Shown: in pieces, positions 16,549 through 25,617 of the stretch
Numbering within the stretch: position 1 is the first letter of the stretch
Layout: the number at the start of each line of letters is the position of its first letter
Source: Vibrio methylphosphonaticus
Lineage (GTDB): Bacteria; Pseudomonadota; Gammaproteobacteria; Enterobacterales; Vibrionaceae
NCBI RefSeq assembly: GCF_023634655.1
Contig: NZ_JAMKMS010000005.1
Location: forward strand, 186,001 to 250,000
Length of the DNA: 64,000 nt
Reading direction: 5' to 3'
Position numbers and translations under genes: made by a program
The notes under the pieces: model-generated
Seen by the model: only the letters and a program-made list of their open reading frames with translations
The model's database searches: none
What the model was told of the DNA's origin: nothing

Positions 16549-17925
16549 ATGTCTTTTGATATCGATAATGCACAAGGTGTATTCACAACTGTTGAAGCTG
16601 CAATCGCTGCAACTCATAAAGCTCAAGTAGAATTCTACGCAACTTCAACTAAAGAAGGCCGTGAAGCAATCCTTACTGCTATGCGTGGCGCAGTTCTAGC
16701 TAAAGCTGAAGACTTCGCAAAAATGGTTCGTGAAGAAACTAAACTTGGCCGTGTTGAAGACAAAATTGCTAAGCACCAACTTACTGCTGCTAAAACTCCA
16801 GGTACTGAAGTTCTAGAAACTAAAGTATGGTCTGGCGACAACGGTATCTCTCTAGAAGAGCGTGCACCATACGGTGTTATCGGCGCAGTTACTCCTGTAA
16901 CTAACCCTACTGAAACTATCGTTAACAACGCTATCTCTATGCTAGCATCTGGTAACGCAGTAACGTTCAACGTTCACCCATCTTCAAAAGTTGTTTCAGC
17001 TGTTATGATTGACATGCTAAACAAAACTATCGTTGAAGCAGGCGGCCCAGCTAACCTAATCACTATGGTTAAAGAGCCGACTCTAGAAACGCTTAACGAA
17101 ATCGCTAAATCTCCACTAATCAACATGCTTGTTGGTACTGGTGGCCCAGGTCTAGTTAAAGCTATCCTACAATCTGGTAAGAAAGGCATCGGCGCTGGCG
17201 CTGGTAACCCACCAGTTATCGTAGACGCTTCTGCTAACCTAGACCTAGCGGCAGCTGGCGTATACGGCGGCGCATCTTTCGATAACAACCTACTTTGTAT
17301 CGGTGAGAAAGAAGTATTCGTTGAAGACGCAGTAGCTGACGAGTTCCTAGCTAAGCTAGAAGCAACTGGCGCATACGTGCTTTCTGCTGAAGAAGCTGAG
17401 AAGCTAACAGCACAAATCCTTACTATGGACGAAATTGACGGTGCTAAGCCTTGTACTGCTCAAGAAATCGCTCGCGTATGGCACCCAGTTAAGCAACACG
17501 TAGGTCAAGACGCTGGTGAAATCCTTAAGTCTATCGGTGTTGAATCTGATACACGTCTAGCGGTAATGGTTGTTGAGAACGATCACCCACTAGTACACGT
17601 TGAGCAAATGATGCCAGTACTTCCAGTCGTTCGTTGTGCAAACATCGAAGAAGCGATTGAGCGTGCAGTAGCAGCAGAGCGTGGCAACAAGCACTCTTCT
17701 TGCATCTACTCTGGTAACATTGAGAACGTGACTAAGTTTGGTCGTGCAATCAACACCACTATCTTTGCTCACAACGGCCCAACACTTTCTGGTGTAGGTT
17801 ACAACGCTGAAGGTACTTCAACGTTCACAATCGCAGGCCCTACTGGCGAAGGTATCACGAACGCACTGTCTTACACACGTGCACGTCGTTTTGCTATCGC
17901 TCAAGGCGGTCTACGCATCGTTTAA
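16549..17925 (+). CDS. CoA-acylating aldehyde dehydrogenase (EutE/PduP-like)
   Basis: Oxidises an aldehyde with NAD and CoA to acyl-CoA, or the reverse. 458 residues of the aldehyde dehydrogenase superfamily; catalytic cysteine C250 in NNLLCIGEK, GAGAGNPPVIVD before it, and APYGVIGAVTPVTNPTET early in the chain, all typical of EutE/PduP. The N terminus starts directly with the enzyme domain (MSFDIDNAQGVF), without the short amphipathic encapsulation peptide that targets PduP to microcompartments. Ribosome site GAGG eight bases before ATG. With ptb and buk upstream it completes aldehyde to acyl-CoA to acyl phosphate to acid plus ATP. Codon use is extremely biased. Aldehyde substrate unknown. 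Confidence 0.88.
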   Translation: MSFDIDNAQGVFTTVEAAIAATHKAQVEFYATSTKEGREAILTAMRGAVLAKAEDFAKMVREETKLGRVEDKIAKHQLTAAKTPGTEVLETKVWSGDNGISLEERAPYGVIGAVTPVTNPTETIVNNAISMLASGNAVTFNVHPSSKVVSAVMIDMLNKTIVEAGGPANLITMVKEPTLETLNEIAKSPLINMLVGTGGPGLVKAILQSGKKGIGAGAGNPPVIVDASANLDLAAAGVYGGASFDNNLLCIGEKEVFVEDAVADEFLAKLEATGAYVLSAEEAEKLTAQILTMDEIDGAKPCTAQEIARVWHPVKQHVGQDAGEILKSIGVESDTRLAVMVVENDHPLVHVEQMMPVLPVVRCANIEEAIERAVAAERGNKHSSCIYSGNIENVTKFGRAINTTIFAHNGPTLSGVGYNAEGTSTFTIAGPTGEGITNALSYTRARRFAIAQGGLRIV

Positions 17926-17952
17926 TCAATTTACCCCGATTGATGACAACGA

Positions 17953-17981
17953 AAAAGCCGAAGCATTTTGCTTCGGCTTTT
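17953..17981 (+). terminator. Terminator after aldehyde dehydrogenase
   Basis: AAAAGCCGAAGC and its complement (17953-17964, 17970-17981) around ATTTT. Strong bidirectional hairpin between the convergent dehydrogenase and LysR genes. Confidence 0.88.
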
Positions 17982-18039
17982 ATCGTTTTAACAGGGAAAG
18001 AATGGGAAAGAGCGGTGCCTAATTCCTAGGTGGTGTAAT

Positions 18040-18921
18040 CTAGAACAAATCGTATATGCCTTCTTCTATTCCGTCGATCAGTGATTGGCGTGTCTCCACG
18101 GTGTGATCATTGGGACGGGACATCTCGCCAAAACTTTCGAAATACATTCCGTTAGGGTGTTTCACCACGACTAAGTGCTCCTGCCTTAATTGATGCTTCA
18201 CCAGTGTTTCTGGAATAATCGCCCAACCTAAGTTATCAACGACGGCTTCTAATACCTCTTGGTGGTTTGAAAAGCTAATTGTGCTACTTGAAATTGGTCT
18301 AAAGTCTTCGTGGATCTCTTCAAATAAATGCGACAAAACGATCTGGCGATGGGCACTAATGTCAGTAGACGTGACGTTATTTAATTGTGCTAATGCGTGT
18401 TTAGGAGAGCAGACCGCCATCATTCGAATTCGGTGCAACGAGCGAACTTTAATTTGTGGGTCATCACCAGAGCTAAAGACTAACCCGTAGCCAAGTTCAA
18501 CATGTCCATCTTTTACTAATGTTGGAATATCGGCGCTTGACGCTTTTATTGCGGTTAGTGACAAATGAGGAAAGTTGTCCGATAGGGCAACGAGCTGCTG
18601 ACGCCAAAAGGTAGAGGGTAGCGTGTCATCATAGGCAATACGTATTTTGTCGCTGTCCCCTTGACGAAACTGCTCCGCTTTTGAGTATAGGCTTTCTGCC
18701 ATATTCAATATATTACGACAGTCGGGAAGTAAGGCTTGTCCTGCATCGTTGAGCACAAGCCTATTGCGAGTTCTTTCAAATAGCTCAACACCAAGCTCAT
18801 CTTCTAGACTAGATAGAGCCATGCTTAGTGAAGTGCGGGTCTTGCTCATCATGGTGGCGACTTTGGTTAACGAGCCATGTTCGGCAGTTAATGCAAATAC
18901 GCGCAGTTTAGTTAGGTTCAT
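18040..18921 (-). CDS. LysR-type transcriptional regulator
   Basis: DNA-binding regulator with an N-terminal winged helix-turn-helix (residues ~1-60, MNLTKLRVFALTAEHGSLTKV... ELGVELFERTRNRL) and a periplasmic-binding-protein-like sensor domain. I start it at ATG 18921 (293 residues) because LysR proteins normally begin a few residues before this motif; an ATG at 18981 would add 20 residues and lacks spacing for its ribosome site. It lies convergent to the aldehyde dehydrogenase and divergent from the first MFS gene, the classic position for a regulator of either. The upstream region holds CACTGAGTG, also present upstream of ptb. Confidence 0.9.
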   Translation of the reverse strand: MNLTKLRVFALTAEHGSLTKVATMMSKTRTSLSMALSSLEDELGVELFERTRNRLVLNDAGQALLPDCRNILNMAESLYSKAEQFRQGDSDKIRIAYDDTLPSTFWRQQLVALSDNFPHLSLTAIKASSADIPTLVKDGHVELGYGLVFSSGDDPQIKVRSLHRIRMMAVCSPKHALAQLNNVTSTDISAHRQIVLSHLFEEIHEDFRPISSSTISFSNHQEVLEAVVDNLGWAIIPETLVKHQLRQEHLVVVKHPNGMYFESFGEMSRPNDHTVETRQSLIDGIEEGIYDLF

Positions 18922-19267
18922 AAGGTAGGATCCAGCCTTCAATGTAGCGATATTCTGATCCGCTACTATTATTTTTATCATCTCTTTTTAGAGTATAGCA
19001 ATGTTGGCACTGAGTGAAGCGTTATGTTGACAGTGGCGTCCGGACCCTATATCACTTTATAGGTAGAGTCATTATGATGAATTTGATTAATAAGCCTACC
19101 AATTGAATGGCTAATAATTTGGCTTTGATGATAACGATAAACGCCGGATTATAAGGTCAAATAACGAAATTGTTAAGCTTACTTATAAAGTGTAAAAAAT
19201 GGATTTTTTTTGCGGTTTATTTTTGTCTATTCACATTACATAGTGATTTACCTACGAGGTCTGTAAT
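18922..19267. other. Divergent promoter region between LysR gene and first MFS gene
   Basis: 346 bases, AT-rich, with no gene. It includes the palindrome core at 19008-19018 and a T-rich tract (19202-19230) close to the MFS start. No sigma-70 promoter stands out clearly. Confidence 0.55.
19008..19018. promoter_or_regulatory. Second copy of candidate LysR operator core
   Basis: CACTGAGTGAA, containing the 9-base palindrome CACTGAGTG, 87 bases upstream of the chosen LysR start. The same 11 bases are inside the perfect palindrome upstream of ptb (13832-13842). This is the usual autoregulation plus target layout of LysR proteins. Confidence 0.45.
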
Positions 19268-20521
19268 ATGTTGAAAAAACTTGGCTTAGAAGGCTGGTTC
19301 TCAGCGCATTTTGCTTATGGCATAGTTCAAATCGTATTTATACCAATGATGGTGCCGTCTTTTATTCTTGCTCGTACGGGGAGTGCGACTCAAGCCGGTC
19401 TTGCAATGGGGTTATTTGGGATTGCGGGGTTATTAGCGCCGTTAATTGGTTTAATGGCTGATAAATTTAAAGCACACCGACTGACACAGGCATTAGGCTT
19501 GATTGCTTATATGCTAGCTGGCGGTTGTTTTGTTATTGCTGGTGAAAACTTCACGCTAATGGCTGCTGGTTCTGTACTTTTTGGTGCAGGTTCAGCGATT
19601 ATGCTGATGTTGAACCCGGTATTTATTACTTTTGCTGGTCACGATGCTAAAACAGAAGCCATGAAGCTGGGTCGTATGTCTCAGGTTCTGATTGTTGGCT
19701 CTTTACTCTCTGGTATCGGGCTTGCGGCAGTAACCGATGCAGGTTGGACTTACGAAGCACGCTTTATTGCTATGATTGTTGCGGTTGCTGTTCTTTTTGT
19801 TATCACAGTTGCGACCAATAAATCTGCAGCACAGCGTATTATTGATAATGCCGATGCGATGGCAGCGGAAGCAGCAAAAGAAGATGCGCCTAAAGTCAGC
19901 TTGTTTAAAGTGTTATTTTCAAACTTTGGTCTGTTCTTGGTTGCTGTTGGTATTCTGTGTGCGGGTCAGGGGGCTTTTCAGGCTCAATATCCAAACTTAA
20001 TGGAAAATGGCTACGGTGTTGCACAATCTTTATCTGCGGCTACTTTGTCTGTTGCAGCGGTTCTAGGCTTGTTTGTTCTTGTATTGGCAGAGAAATTTGT
20101 TGCGAAATACGGCTCAATCAGCTTGTTTAAATTATGTGCTGTTATTTCTATCGCCGTTATTGCTGCGCTTTACTTTATTGCTGAAGCAGCCTTGGTATTA
20201 CCATATCTAATTCCTCTTGCGTTGGTGCTTGTCTACCTGCAAGGCATTACTATTACCGACATGATTTCACCTGCTATCGCTGCGCGCTTAACACTGGTTG
20301 GTGGCGGTTATACTCAAGGTCTTATGATGTTCTTCATCTCATTAGGTTTTGGTCTAGGGAGTGTGGTAAGTGGCATTGCTGTTGATGGCTATGGCTGGTC
20401 GGCACTTCCACTGGCTATTTTGGGTCTGACTGTCATTTCTTATGTTTGTATCTTGATTGTTGCAAGCAAACAAAAGAAGCTACTGGTTAAAGACCAAGCG
20501 AGCAACCAAGCTACAGCTTAA
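19268..20521 (+). CDS. MFS transporter, copy 1
   Basis: Inner-membrane major facilitator protein of 417 residues with about 12 hydrophobic helices. Substrate unknown. The MFS A-loop appears as GLMADKFKAHR between helices 2 and 3. Its first 51 residues are identical to those of the transporter at 20885-22117, and similarity continues along the whole length, so the two are paralogues. ATG at 19268 has GAGG upstream. Position beside the LysR gene and behind the ptb-buk-dehydrogenase cluster makes uptake of the aldehyde precursor or export of the acid plausible but unproven. Confidence 0.88.
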   Translation: MLKKLGLEGWFSAHFAYGIVQIVFIPMMVPSFILARTGSATQAGLAMGLFGIAGLLAPLIGLMADKFKAHRLTQALGLIAYMLAGGCFVIAGENFTLMAAGSVLFGAGSAIMLMLNPVFITFAGHDAKTEAMKLGRMSQVLIVGSLLSGIGLAAVTDAGWTYEARFIAMIVAVAVLFVITVATNKSAAQRIIDNADAMAAEAAKEDAPKVSLFKVLFSNFGLFLVAVGILCAGQGAFQAQYPNLMENGYGVAQSLSAATLSVAAVLGLFVLVLAEKFVAKYGSISLFKLCAVISIAVIAALYFIAEAALVLPYLIPLALVLVYLQGITITDMISPAIAARLTLVGGGYTQGLMMFFISLGFGLGSVVSGIAVDGYGWSALPLAILGLTVISYVCILIVASKQKKLLVKDQASNQATA

Positions 20522-20556
20522 TAGCTCATGCATGATGGCTTAATGCTTAATGCGAG

Positions 20557-20585
20557 AAAAGCGTGGTCCTGACCACGCTTTTTTT
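20557..20585 (+). terminator. Terminator between the two MFS genes
   Basis: AAAAGCGTGGTC pairs with GACCACGCTTTT around CT, followed by further T residues. It means the second transporter probably has its own promoter in the 299 bases that follow. Confidence 0.88.
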
Positions 20586-20884
20586 GATCTCGAATAAGGT
20601 TAAAGCGCTATACTGAGTTAATAAGTCGTTTCGGATGTAGTGCTATAGCTAGCTGGTTGTTAACACTTGTTGTGCTGTGGTTGTGACTTATGTAGGTAAC
20701 ATACTAATCGTACTAGCGCGCTTCCCCCGTGTTACTTCTATGGATAATAAAGATAATTATAATCGCGATCATTTAGAAGATGGACCGCTTTTATAGTGGG
20801 TCTGAATTAGTATTGTTCGTCATTTTTGTTGTGCGGCTTATTCGCGGCTAATTGAAAGTGAACAATGACATTAGAGGTCGTAAC

Positions 20885-22117
20885 ATGTTGAAAAAACTCG
20901 GTCTAGAAGGGTGGTTTTCCGCTCACTTTGCATACGGTATTGTTCAAATCGTATTTATTCCCATGATGGTTCCATCATTTATTCTGGCCCGGACCGGTAG
21001 TGCGACTCAGGCTGGTCTTGCTATGGGCTTGTTTGGTCTAGCGGGTCTATTTGCTCCTCTTATCGGTATTCTTGCTGACAAATTTAAGGCACACCGTTTA
21101 GCGCAAGGTTTAGGTTTAGTTTCTTACCTACTTGCCGGTGCCGCATTCTTAGCCGCAGGTGATAACTTCGCATTTATGGCTGTGGGTTCGGTACTATTTG
21201 GTACAGGCTCTGCTATTTTGCTGATGCTTAACCCTGTGTTTATCACGTTTGCTGGCTACGATGAAAAAACGGAAGCCATGAAGTTAGGTCGAATGGCGCA
21301 AACGCTTATTTTTGGCTCTCTGATTTCTGGAGTCGCGTTGGCTGCCGTAACAGGCATGGGTTGGAGCTTTGAATTACGTTTCATTGCGATGATGGTTCTT
21401 GTTGCGGTATTGCTGGTTGTAACAATGATGAGCAACAAGCAAGCGGCTCAGCGTATCGTTGATAATGCGGAATTGGTTGCTCAACAAAATAGTGAAGATG
21501 ATGCTGAAAAAGTTGGTTTCTCTAAAGTCCTATTTTCTAACTTTGGTCTGTTTTTATTAGCGGTTGGACTGCTATGTGCAGGTCAAGGTGCCTTCCAAGC
21601 TCAGTATCCGAACTTGATGGAAAATGCATACAGCGTTGCACAATCTATGTCGGCTGCGAACCTTTCAATTGCTTCTGTCCTTGGCTTGATTGTTTTGGTT
21701 GGTGCAGAAAAATACGTAACTAAGTTTGGGGCATTGAGCTTGTTCAAGCTTAGCTGTGTGGTATCGATTGTGGTAATCGCGGGTCTGTACTTTATTGCAG
21801 AAACAGGATTGTCTCTTGGCTTTATTATCCCACTAGGTCTTGTTTTGGTGTACTTACAAGGTATCACTGTGACGGATATGATTTCGCCAGCTATTGCTGC
21901 TCGTCTAACGTTTGTTGGTGGCGGATTTACCCAAGGGTTGATGATGTTCTTCATCTCACTTGGCTTTGGTTTAGGTAGTGTGGTAAGCGGTATTGCTATC
22001 GACGGCTGGGGCTGGTCGGCGTTACCTTTTGCGATACTTGCGCTTACGGTCGCCGCTTATGTTTGTATTCTTATCGTCGGCATCAAGCATAAAGCGACAG
22101 CAAAAGTAGAATCTTAA
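20885..22117 (+). CDS. MFS transporter, copy 2
   Basis: Paralogue of the preceding transporter; 410 residues from the ATG at 20885 (GAGG upstream). A TTG-started extension to 20852 is rejected because the paralogue begins at the same MLKKLGLEGWF. Identical A-loop context (ADKFKAHR), the same AGQGAFQAQYPNLMEN segment in the second half, and the same DMISPAIAARLT motif. The DNA differs at many third positions while the protein is conserved, so the duplication is old and both copies are under selection. It sits between two terminators and so is an independent unit. Confidence 0.88.
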   Translation: MLKKLGLEGWFSAHFAYGIVQIVFIPMMVPSFILARTGSATQAGLAMGLFGLAGLFAPLIGILADKFKAHRLAQGLGLVSYLLAGAAFLAAGDNFAFMAVGSVLFGTGSAILLMLNPVFITFAGYDEKTEAMKLGRMAQTLIFGSLISGVALAAVTGMGWSFELRFIAMMVLVAVLLVVTMMSNKQAAQRIVDNAELVAQQNSEDDAEKVGFSKVLFSNFGLFLLAVGLLCAGQGAFQAQYPNLMENAYSVAQSMSAANLSIASVLGLIVLVGAEKYVTKFGALSLFKLSCVVSIVVIAGLYFIAETGLSLGFIIPLGLVLVYLQGITVTDMISPAIAARLTFVGGGFTQGLMMFFISLGFGLGSVVSGIAIDGWGWSALPFAILALTVAAYVCILIVGIKHKATAKVES

Positions 22118-22161
22118 GGTAGCCTATTTAAGGCTTAGCCGAGAATAGATGCTTAAAAGTG

Positions 22162-22193
22162 AAAAAGCTTGGTGATATCACCAAGCTTTTTTT
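22162..22193. terminator. Bidirectional terminator, MFS copy 2 / CARF gene
   Basis: A perfect 30-base palindrome, half-site AAAAAGCTTGGTGAT (22162-22176). It serves both convergent genes. Confidence 0.88.
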
Positions 22194-22213
22194 CATTTGA
22201 ATCGATGACAATA

Positions 22214-23386
22214 TTACGACAATGCCGTTTGTTCGTCTGCGCCACCTGCGCCTTTAAACCATAGGCTTAAATGGTGCTTAAGTGATTTGAGTTCGTCTGG
22301 TCCAATAAGTGCTAAACCAAGATCTTCAGCTCGCGTGATGTCGTTATGTCGTAATGGACGAAAGCTCACCAGCATGGCTCGCGCTTGCAACCCACCTAAT
22401 AGATCCCGTAATGATTCAAGTTTATATAAAGTGTCATCGCCATCATCGCGCATGCCTTTGGTCTTACATTCAATGATGTGTAGTTTGTTATTGACCACTG
22501 AGGCGACATCAAGCTCATTACGAACTTCTCGCTCACCGAGCTGACGATAAACCTGAACGTTGAGCGAACGGTCTTGAATAGTTGGCATGTCGTCTTGAAT
22601 CTGTTTTACAGTGCTGTGTACTAAGTTTTCAAGCCACTCTCCGTTAGAAAAACGTCTGGCATCTTCACTGATAAAAGTCAGTACACCATTATCATAAGAG
22701 GCGATCTCTAGGTCAACTAGGTCACTGATGAGCATGTTGAGTTCACGGTAGCCTTGTTGTTTATCAGAGAGCTCGACATCCAGTTTTTGTTCCTTTCGAC
22801 ATGTCGTTGCCAGGTAGTTCAGAGTTGCTAAGCCAGGACCTAACTCTAGCGCATTTCCCGCCCAGCGCTCACCAAGAGCATAAAGTTTTTTATCTAGCTG
22901 AGGTGGGATGTCGTATTCGGTGAACTCGCCGCGAGCACCAAATACAGTGAGGTAGTCTTTGATAGTGATATGATCTTGTACCTGCGCGTCTTCTGCGCCT
23001 TCAGGGTAGAGCCAACACATACGATCGCTACTTGGCTCGACAACAAAAATGGGCCAATGGTAGGTTCGAAATACTTCGTATACAGATAGAAGCCTGTGCC
23101 TTAGCCCACAACTGGCATTGAGTTTTACTTCGACATTTTTTTCTTTCAATGTCCTGGCGAGTCCAAGCACCGACTGCTTGATCGCAGAAGTGTTAGCAAC
23201 ACTCGGAATTTCGAAAAACTCAGAGGTGATTTCGCGCTGTTCTAATACGGAATGCAGTCGTTCAAACATGTCAAATTGCGACTTATCACCAATAAATATG
23301 ATGTGTCGACTTACCGTTCTATCATCTAAAAGTGGGGTGACAAGACGGATAGGGTCTTGATCAATGATACCAACATGAACAGCCAT
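22214..23386 (-). CDS. Stand-alone CARF and PD-(D/E)XK nuclease protein (DUF1887, VC1899/Card1-Can2-like)
   Basis: A 390-residue soluble protein. Residues ~1-150 form a CARF-like Rossmann domain (HVGIIDQDPIRLVTPLL, ligand-loop region NASCGLRHRL at 90-99); a linker or winged-helix region follows; residues ~245-390 carry a restriction-like nuclease core with E253, D293 (NELD at 290-293) and E306-x-K308 (ECK). This is the architecture of VC1899 of Vibrio cholerae (structure PDB 1XMX) and of the type III CRISPR accessory nucleases Card1/Can2, which are activated by cyclic oligoadenylate and cut nucleic acid. No cas gene or CRISPR array lies in this window, and its neighbours are an MCP and a transporter. 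The activating ligand is unknown. All nuclease residues look intact. Confidence 0.9.
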   Translation of the reverse strand: MAVHVGIIDQDPIRLVTPLLDDRTVSRHIIFIGDKSQFDMFERLHSVLEQREITSEFFEIPSVANTSAIKQSVLGLARTLKEKNVEVKLNASCGLRHRLLSVYEVFRTYHWPIFVVEPSSDRMCWLYPEGAEDAQVQDHITIKDYLTVFGARGEFTEYDIPPQLDKKLYALGERWAGNALELGPGLATLNYLATTCRKEQKLDVELSDKQQGYRELNMLISDLVDLEIASYDNGVLTFISEDARRFSNGEWLENLVHSTVKQIQDDMPTIQDRSLNVQVYRQLGEREVRNELDVASVVNNKLHIIECKTKGMRDDGDDTLYKLESLRDLLGGLQARAMLVSFRPLRHNDITRAEDLGLALIGPDELKSLKHHLSLWFKGAGGADEQTALS

Positions 23387-23491
23387 AAAAATTCCTTCAA
23401 CGTTTGGCTTGCTGAAGAAGTAGGAGAGAATGACACTTAAGTCATTAAAAAGTATAGCAAGCCATACTCAAGATATAACGTCGCTTGCTGT

Positions 23492-23527
23492 AAAAAACAA
23501 GGGCAGGCTTGTATGAAAGCCTGCCCT
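23492..23527 (-). terminator. Terminator of chemotaxis receptor gene
   Basis: AGGGCAGGCTT pairs with AAGCCTGCCCT across a six-base loop; on the minus strand it is followed by TGTTTTTT. It lies ~100 bases beyond the receptor stop and upstream of the CARF gene, separating the two transcripts. Confidence 0.82.
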
Positions 23528-23625
23528 AGAACAATATTTAACGTATTTCTTACCTAAAACAGCGCGGTGTTAGTACCAAAAACCTTAAATGGTCATTAAC
23601 CACCGATGCTGAGCGTAGGTTATCA

Positions 23626-25617
23626 CTACAGTTTAAAGCGATGAACAAGTTCTCCTTGTTGGTTTGCAAGGCTTGTCAGGCTTTCACTGGTAGAGGCAAT
23701 TTCTGACATGGCATGATAGCTTTCATCGGCAATATGGTTAATCTGTTCGATGTTTTGCGCAATATCTGCCGTGGTTTCACTTTGCTCCGCCGCCGCTTGA
23801 GAAATATGGGTGCTCATTTGGCTAATTTCTATAATCAGCGCCTGAATTTCTTCCATCGCACCATTAGCGCTTGAGGCTTGTTCAACAGACAGTTCCATAT
23901 CTTGCATACAGCTTTCGATGACCTTTCCTGCGCTTTTTGAGCTACTTTGCAAGTTGCTGATCATCGTTTCAATCTCGCTGGTAGACTCAGTTGTTTTTTG
24001 TGCGAGCACTCTGACTTCATCTGCAACAACGGCAAAACCACGACCTTGTTCTCCTGCTCGCGCAGCCTCGATTGCGGCGTTGAGTGCGAGTAGGTTGGTC
24101 TGTTCGGCAATATTACGGATGACATCTAAAATACTGCCAATATGGCTGCTCATTTTTTGCAGTTCACCAACCGCTTCAACTGACTCGTTAAGTCTGACTT
24201 CAAGTTGATTAATGGTGCTGATGTTAGTACTCATAATTTGACGACCAGACTCCGACGCCGTTTCAACTTTGTGTACTTTTTCCAATGAGCTTTGTGCGCT
24301 GTTTGCCACTTCTTGTACCGAATGTGACATCTCTGTCATCGCGGTTGCAACGTTAGCGGTTTGTTGCCGTTGAGCGCTTAATTTACTTTGTGCATTGCTT
24401 GATGTGTTTTGGTTGTCACTTGCTGTCACGGTAAGGTTATCTGAGGCATCGTTCAATTTAACCAACACATTATGTAGGCTGTCCGCAAGAGTATTAATGT
24501 GATCGCCTAAACGACGAAACTCATTGTTGTACTTCACGTCGATACGTTGTGTCATGTCACCTTCCGTGAGGCTCTCAAGCGCTTTTAATGTGCTGTTGAG
24601 CGGTTGACGAACACTTTGCGCAATATGGTAGCCAATACCAATAGCGATGAGAGACACCAGTACACCAATGCCGATGGCTTTGAGAACGCCTTCATCGTAT
24701 ACCGTTCCTGCTTCTGACAACGAGTGGTTTAGGTTGGTGGTAGCGGTATCGGTAAAGCCATTAAGCGTGACCATTGCACTATCGACTTCCGAAGCAAGGT
24801 TTTCAATATTTTGATACAGCCCTGAGCGAGCAATCAGATAGTTATTGTGTTGGTCAAGTACGCCACCTTTTTTCCCCACATCGGTACTAAATTGTTCAAC
24901 GGACTCATCAAAGACTTTTTTCAGTTCTGGCATTTGAGTTACGAGTCCGCGATAGGCGTAGTTGAGATGGGTGACTGCTTTGCGGTTTTTGTCCACGGCA
25001 GATTGGACAAATTCGGTATCATTGCTTGCTAGCGCATCGGACGTAATCAGTTCGGCGTCTTTTAATTTAATAAAGTAGCTTTTTGCCATGACTTTAACGG
25101 AGATACTTGAAACGTCGTCAACATACTCTTTCATGCCAACGGATAAATCGGAATGAAGTTTTTGGAAACGACGGGTTGATTGCTGAACTTGTTCCTGAGC
25201 GATAAACATCGATTGATAGTTATCCATCGCTTCTTGTGCTTCTTGTCCATAGCGAGTTTGTACTTCGCGTAACTCACCCACTCGCGTTTCTAGCTCGGGA
25301 ACATTAGTGCTGGCTTGTGCAAGTTGGTCTAGTACTGTACCAAAGGCGTCCATTGATTCGGAAAATTCGCTACGTCGCATTGCCATGCGCTCTGTATTTT
25401 GTGTGGTGAGAAAGTCTTTGAACGACTTGTCAGCAGAGAGTAGCTGTACACTAGTTTGATTGGAAAGGGACACCAACGGCAAGGACGTATTGGATACGGT
25501 ACCAAAATATTGATGTATTTGACTCATTCCATTGAGCATTATCGCGATCGTTATAACAAAAAGAACGACGATGAGTGTAAACCCAGCGTACATCCGTCTA
25601 ACAACTGAACCTTGCAT
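23626..25617 (-). CDS. Methyl-accepting chemotaxis protein
   Basis: A 663-residue transmembrane receptor. Helix 1 at about 9-30, a large periplasmic sensor (~31-310) predicted to be helical, helix 2 at about 313-335, a HAMP domain (~336-390, [19 protein letters not shown]), and a cytoplasmic signalling domain whose hairpin tip has [20 protein letters not shown] and [12 protein letters not shown], the CheA/CheW contact region. Ribosome site AAGGA before the ATG. It has no C-terminal CheR-docking pentapeptide (ends HRFKL). The ligand cannot be predicted. The order receptor then CARF gene on the same strand matches V. cholerae. Confidence 0.94.
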   Translation of the reverse strand: MQGSVVRRMYAGFTLIVVLFVITIAIMLNGMSQIHQYFGTVSNTSLPLVSLSNQTSVQLLSADKSFKDFLTTQNTERMAMRRSEFSESMDAFGTVLDQLAQASTNVPELETRVGELREVQTRYGQEAQEAMDNYQSMFIAQEQVQQSTRRFQKLHSDLSVGMKEYVDDVSSISVKVMAKSYFIKLKDAELITSDALASNDTEFVQSAVDKNRKAVTHLNYAYRGLVTQMPELKKVFDESVEQFSTDVGKKGGVLDQHNNYLIARSGLYQNIENLASEVDSAMVTLNGFTDTATTNLNHSLSEAGTVYDEGVLKAIGIGVLVSLIAIGIGYHIAQSVRQPLNSTLKALESLTEGDMTQRIDVKYNNEFRRLGDHINTLADSLHNVLVKLNDASDNLTVTASDNQNTSSNAQSKLSAQRQQTANVATAMTEMSHSVQEVANSAQSSLEKVHKVETASESGRQIMSTNISTINQLEVRLNESVEAVGELQKMSSHIGSILDVIRNIAEQTNLLALNAAIEAARAGEQGRGFAVVADEVRVLAQKTTESTSEIETMISNLQSSSKSAGKVIESCMQDMELSVEQASSANGAMEEIQALIIEISQMSTHISQAAAEQSETTADIAQNIEQINHIADESYHAMSEIASTSESLTSLANQQGELVHRFKL

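Noticed and set aside
18922..18981. 20-residue extension of the LysR protein
   Set aside because: LysR proteins begin just before the helix-turn-helix; the upstream ATG has AGAG directly abutting it, with no spacing.
22214..25617. A CRISPR array or cas genes near the CARF protein
   Set aside because: No regularly spaced repeats or cas-like products in this region or elsewhere in the window.
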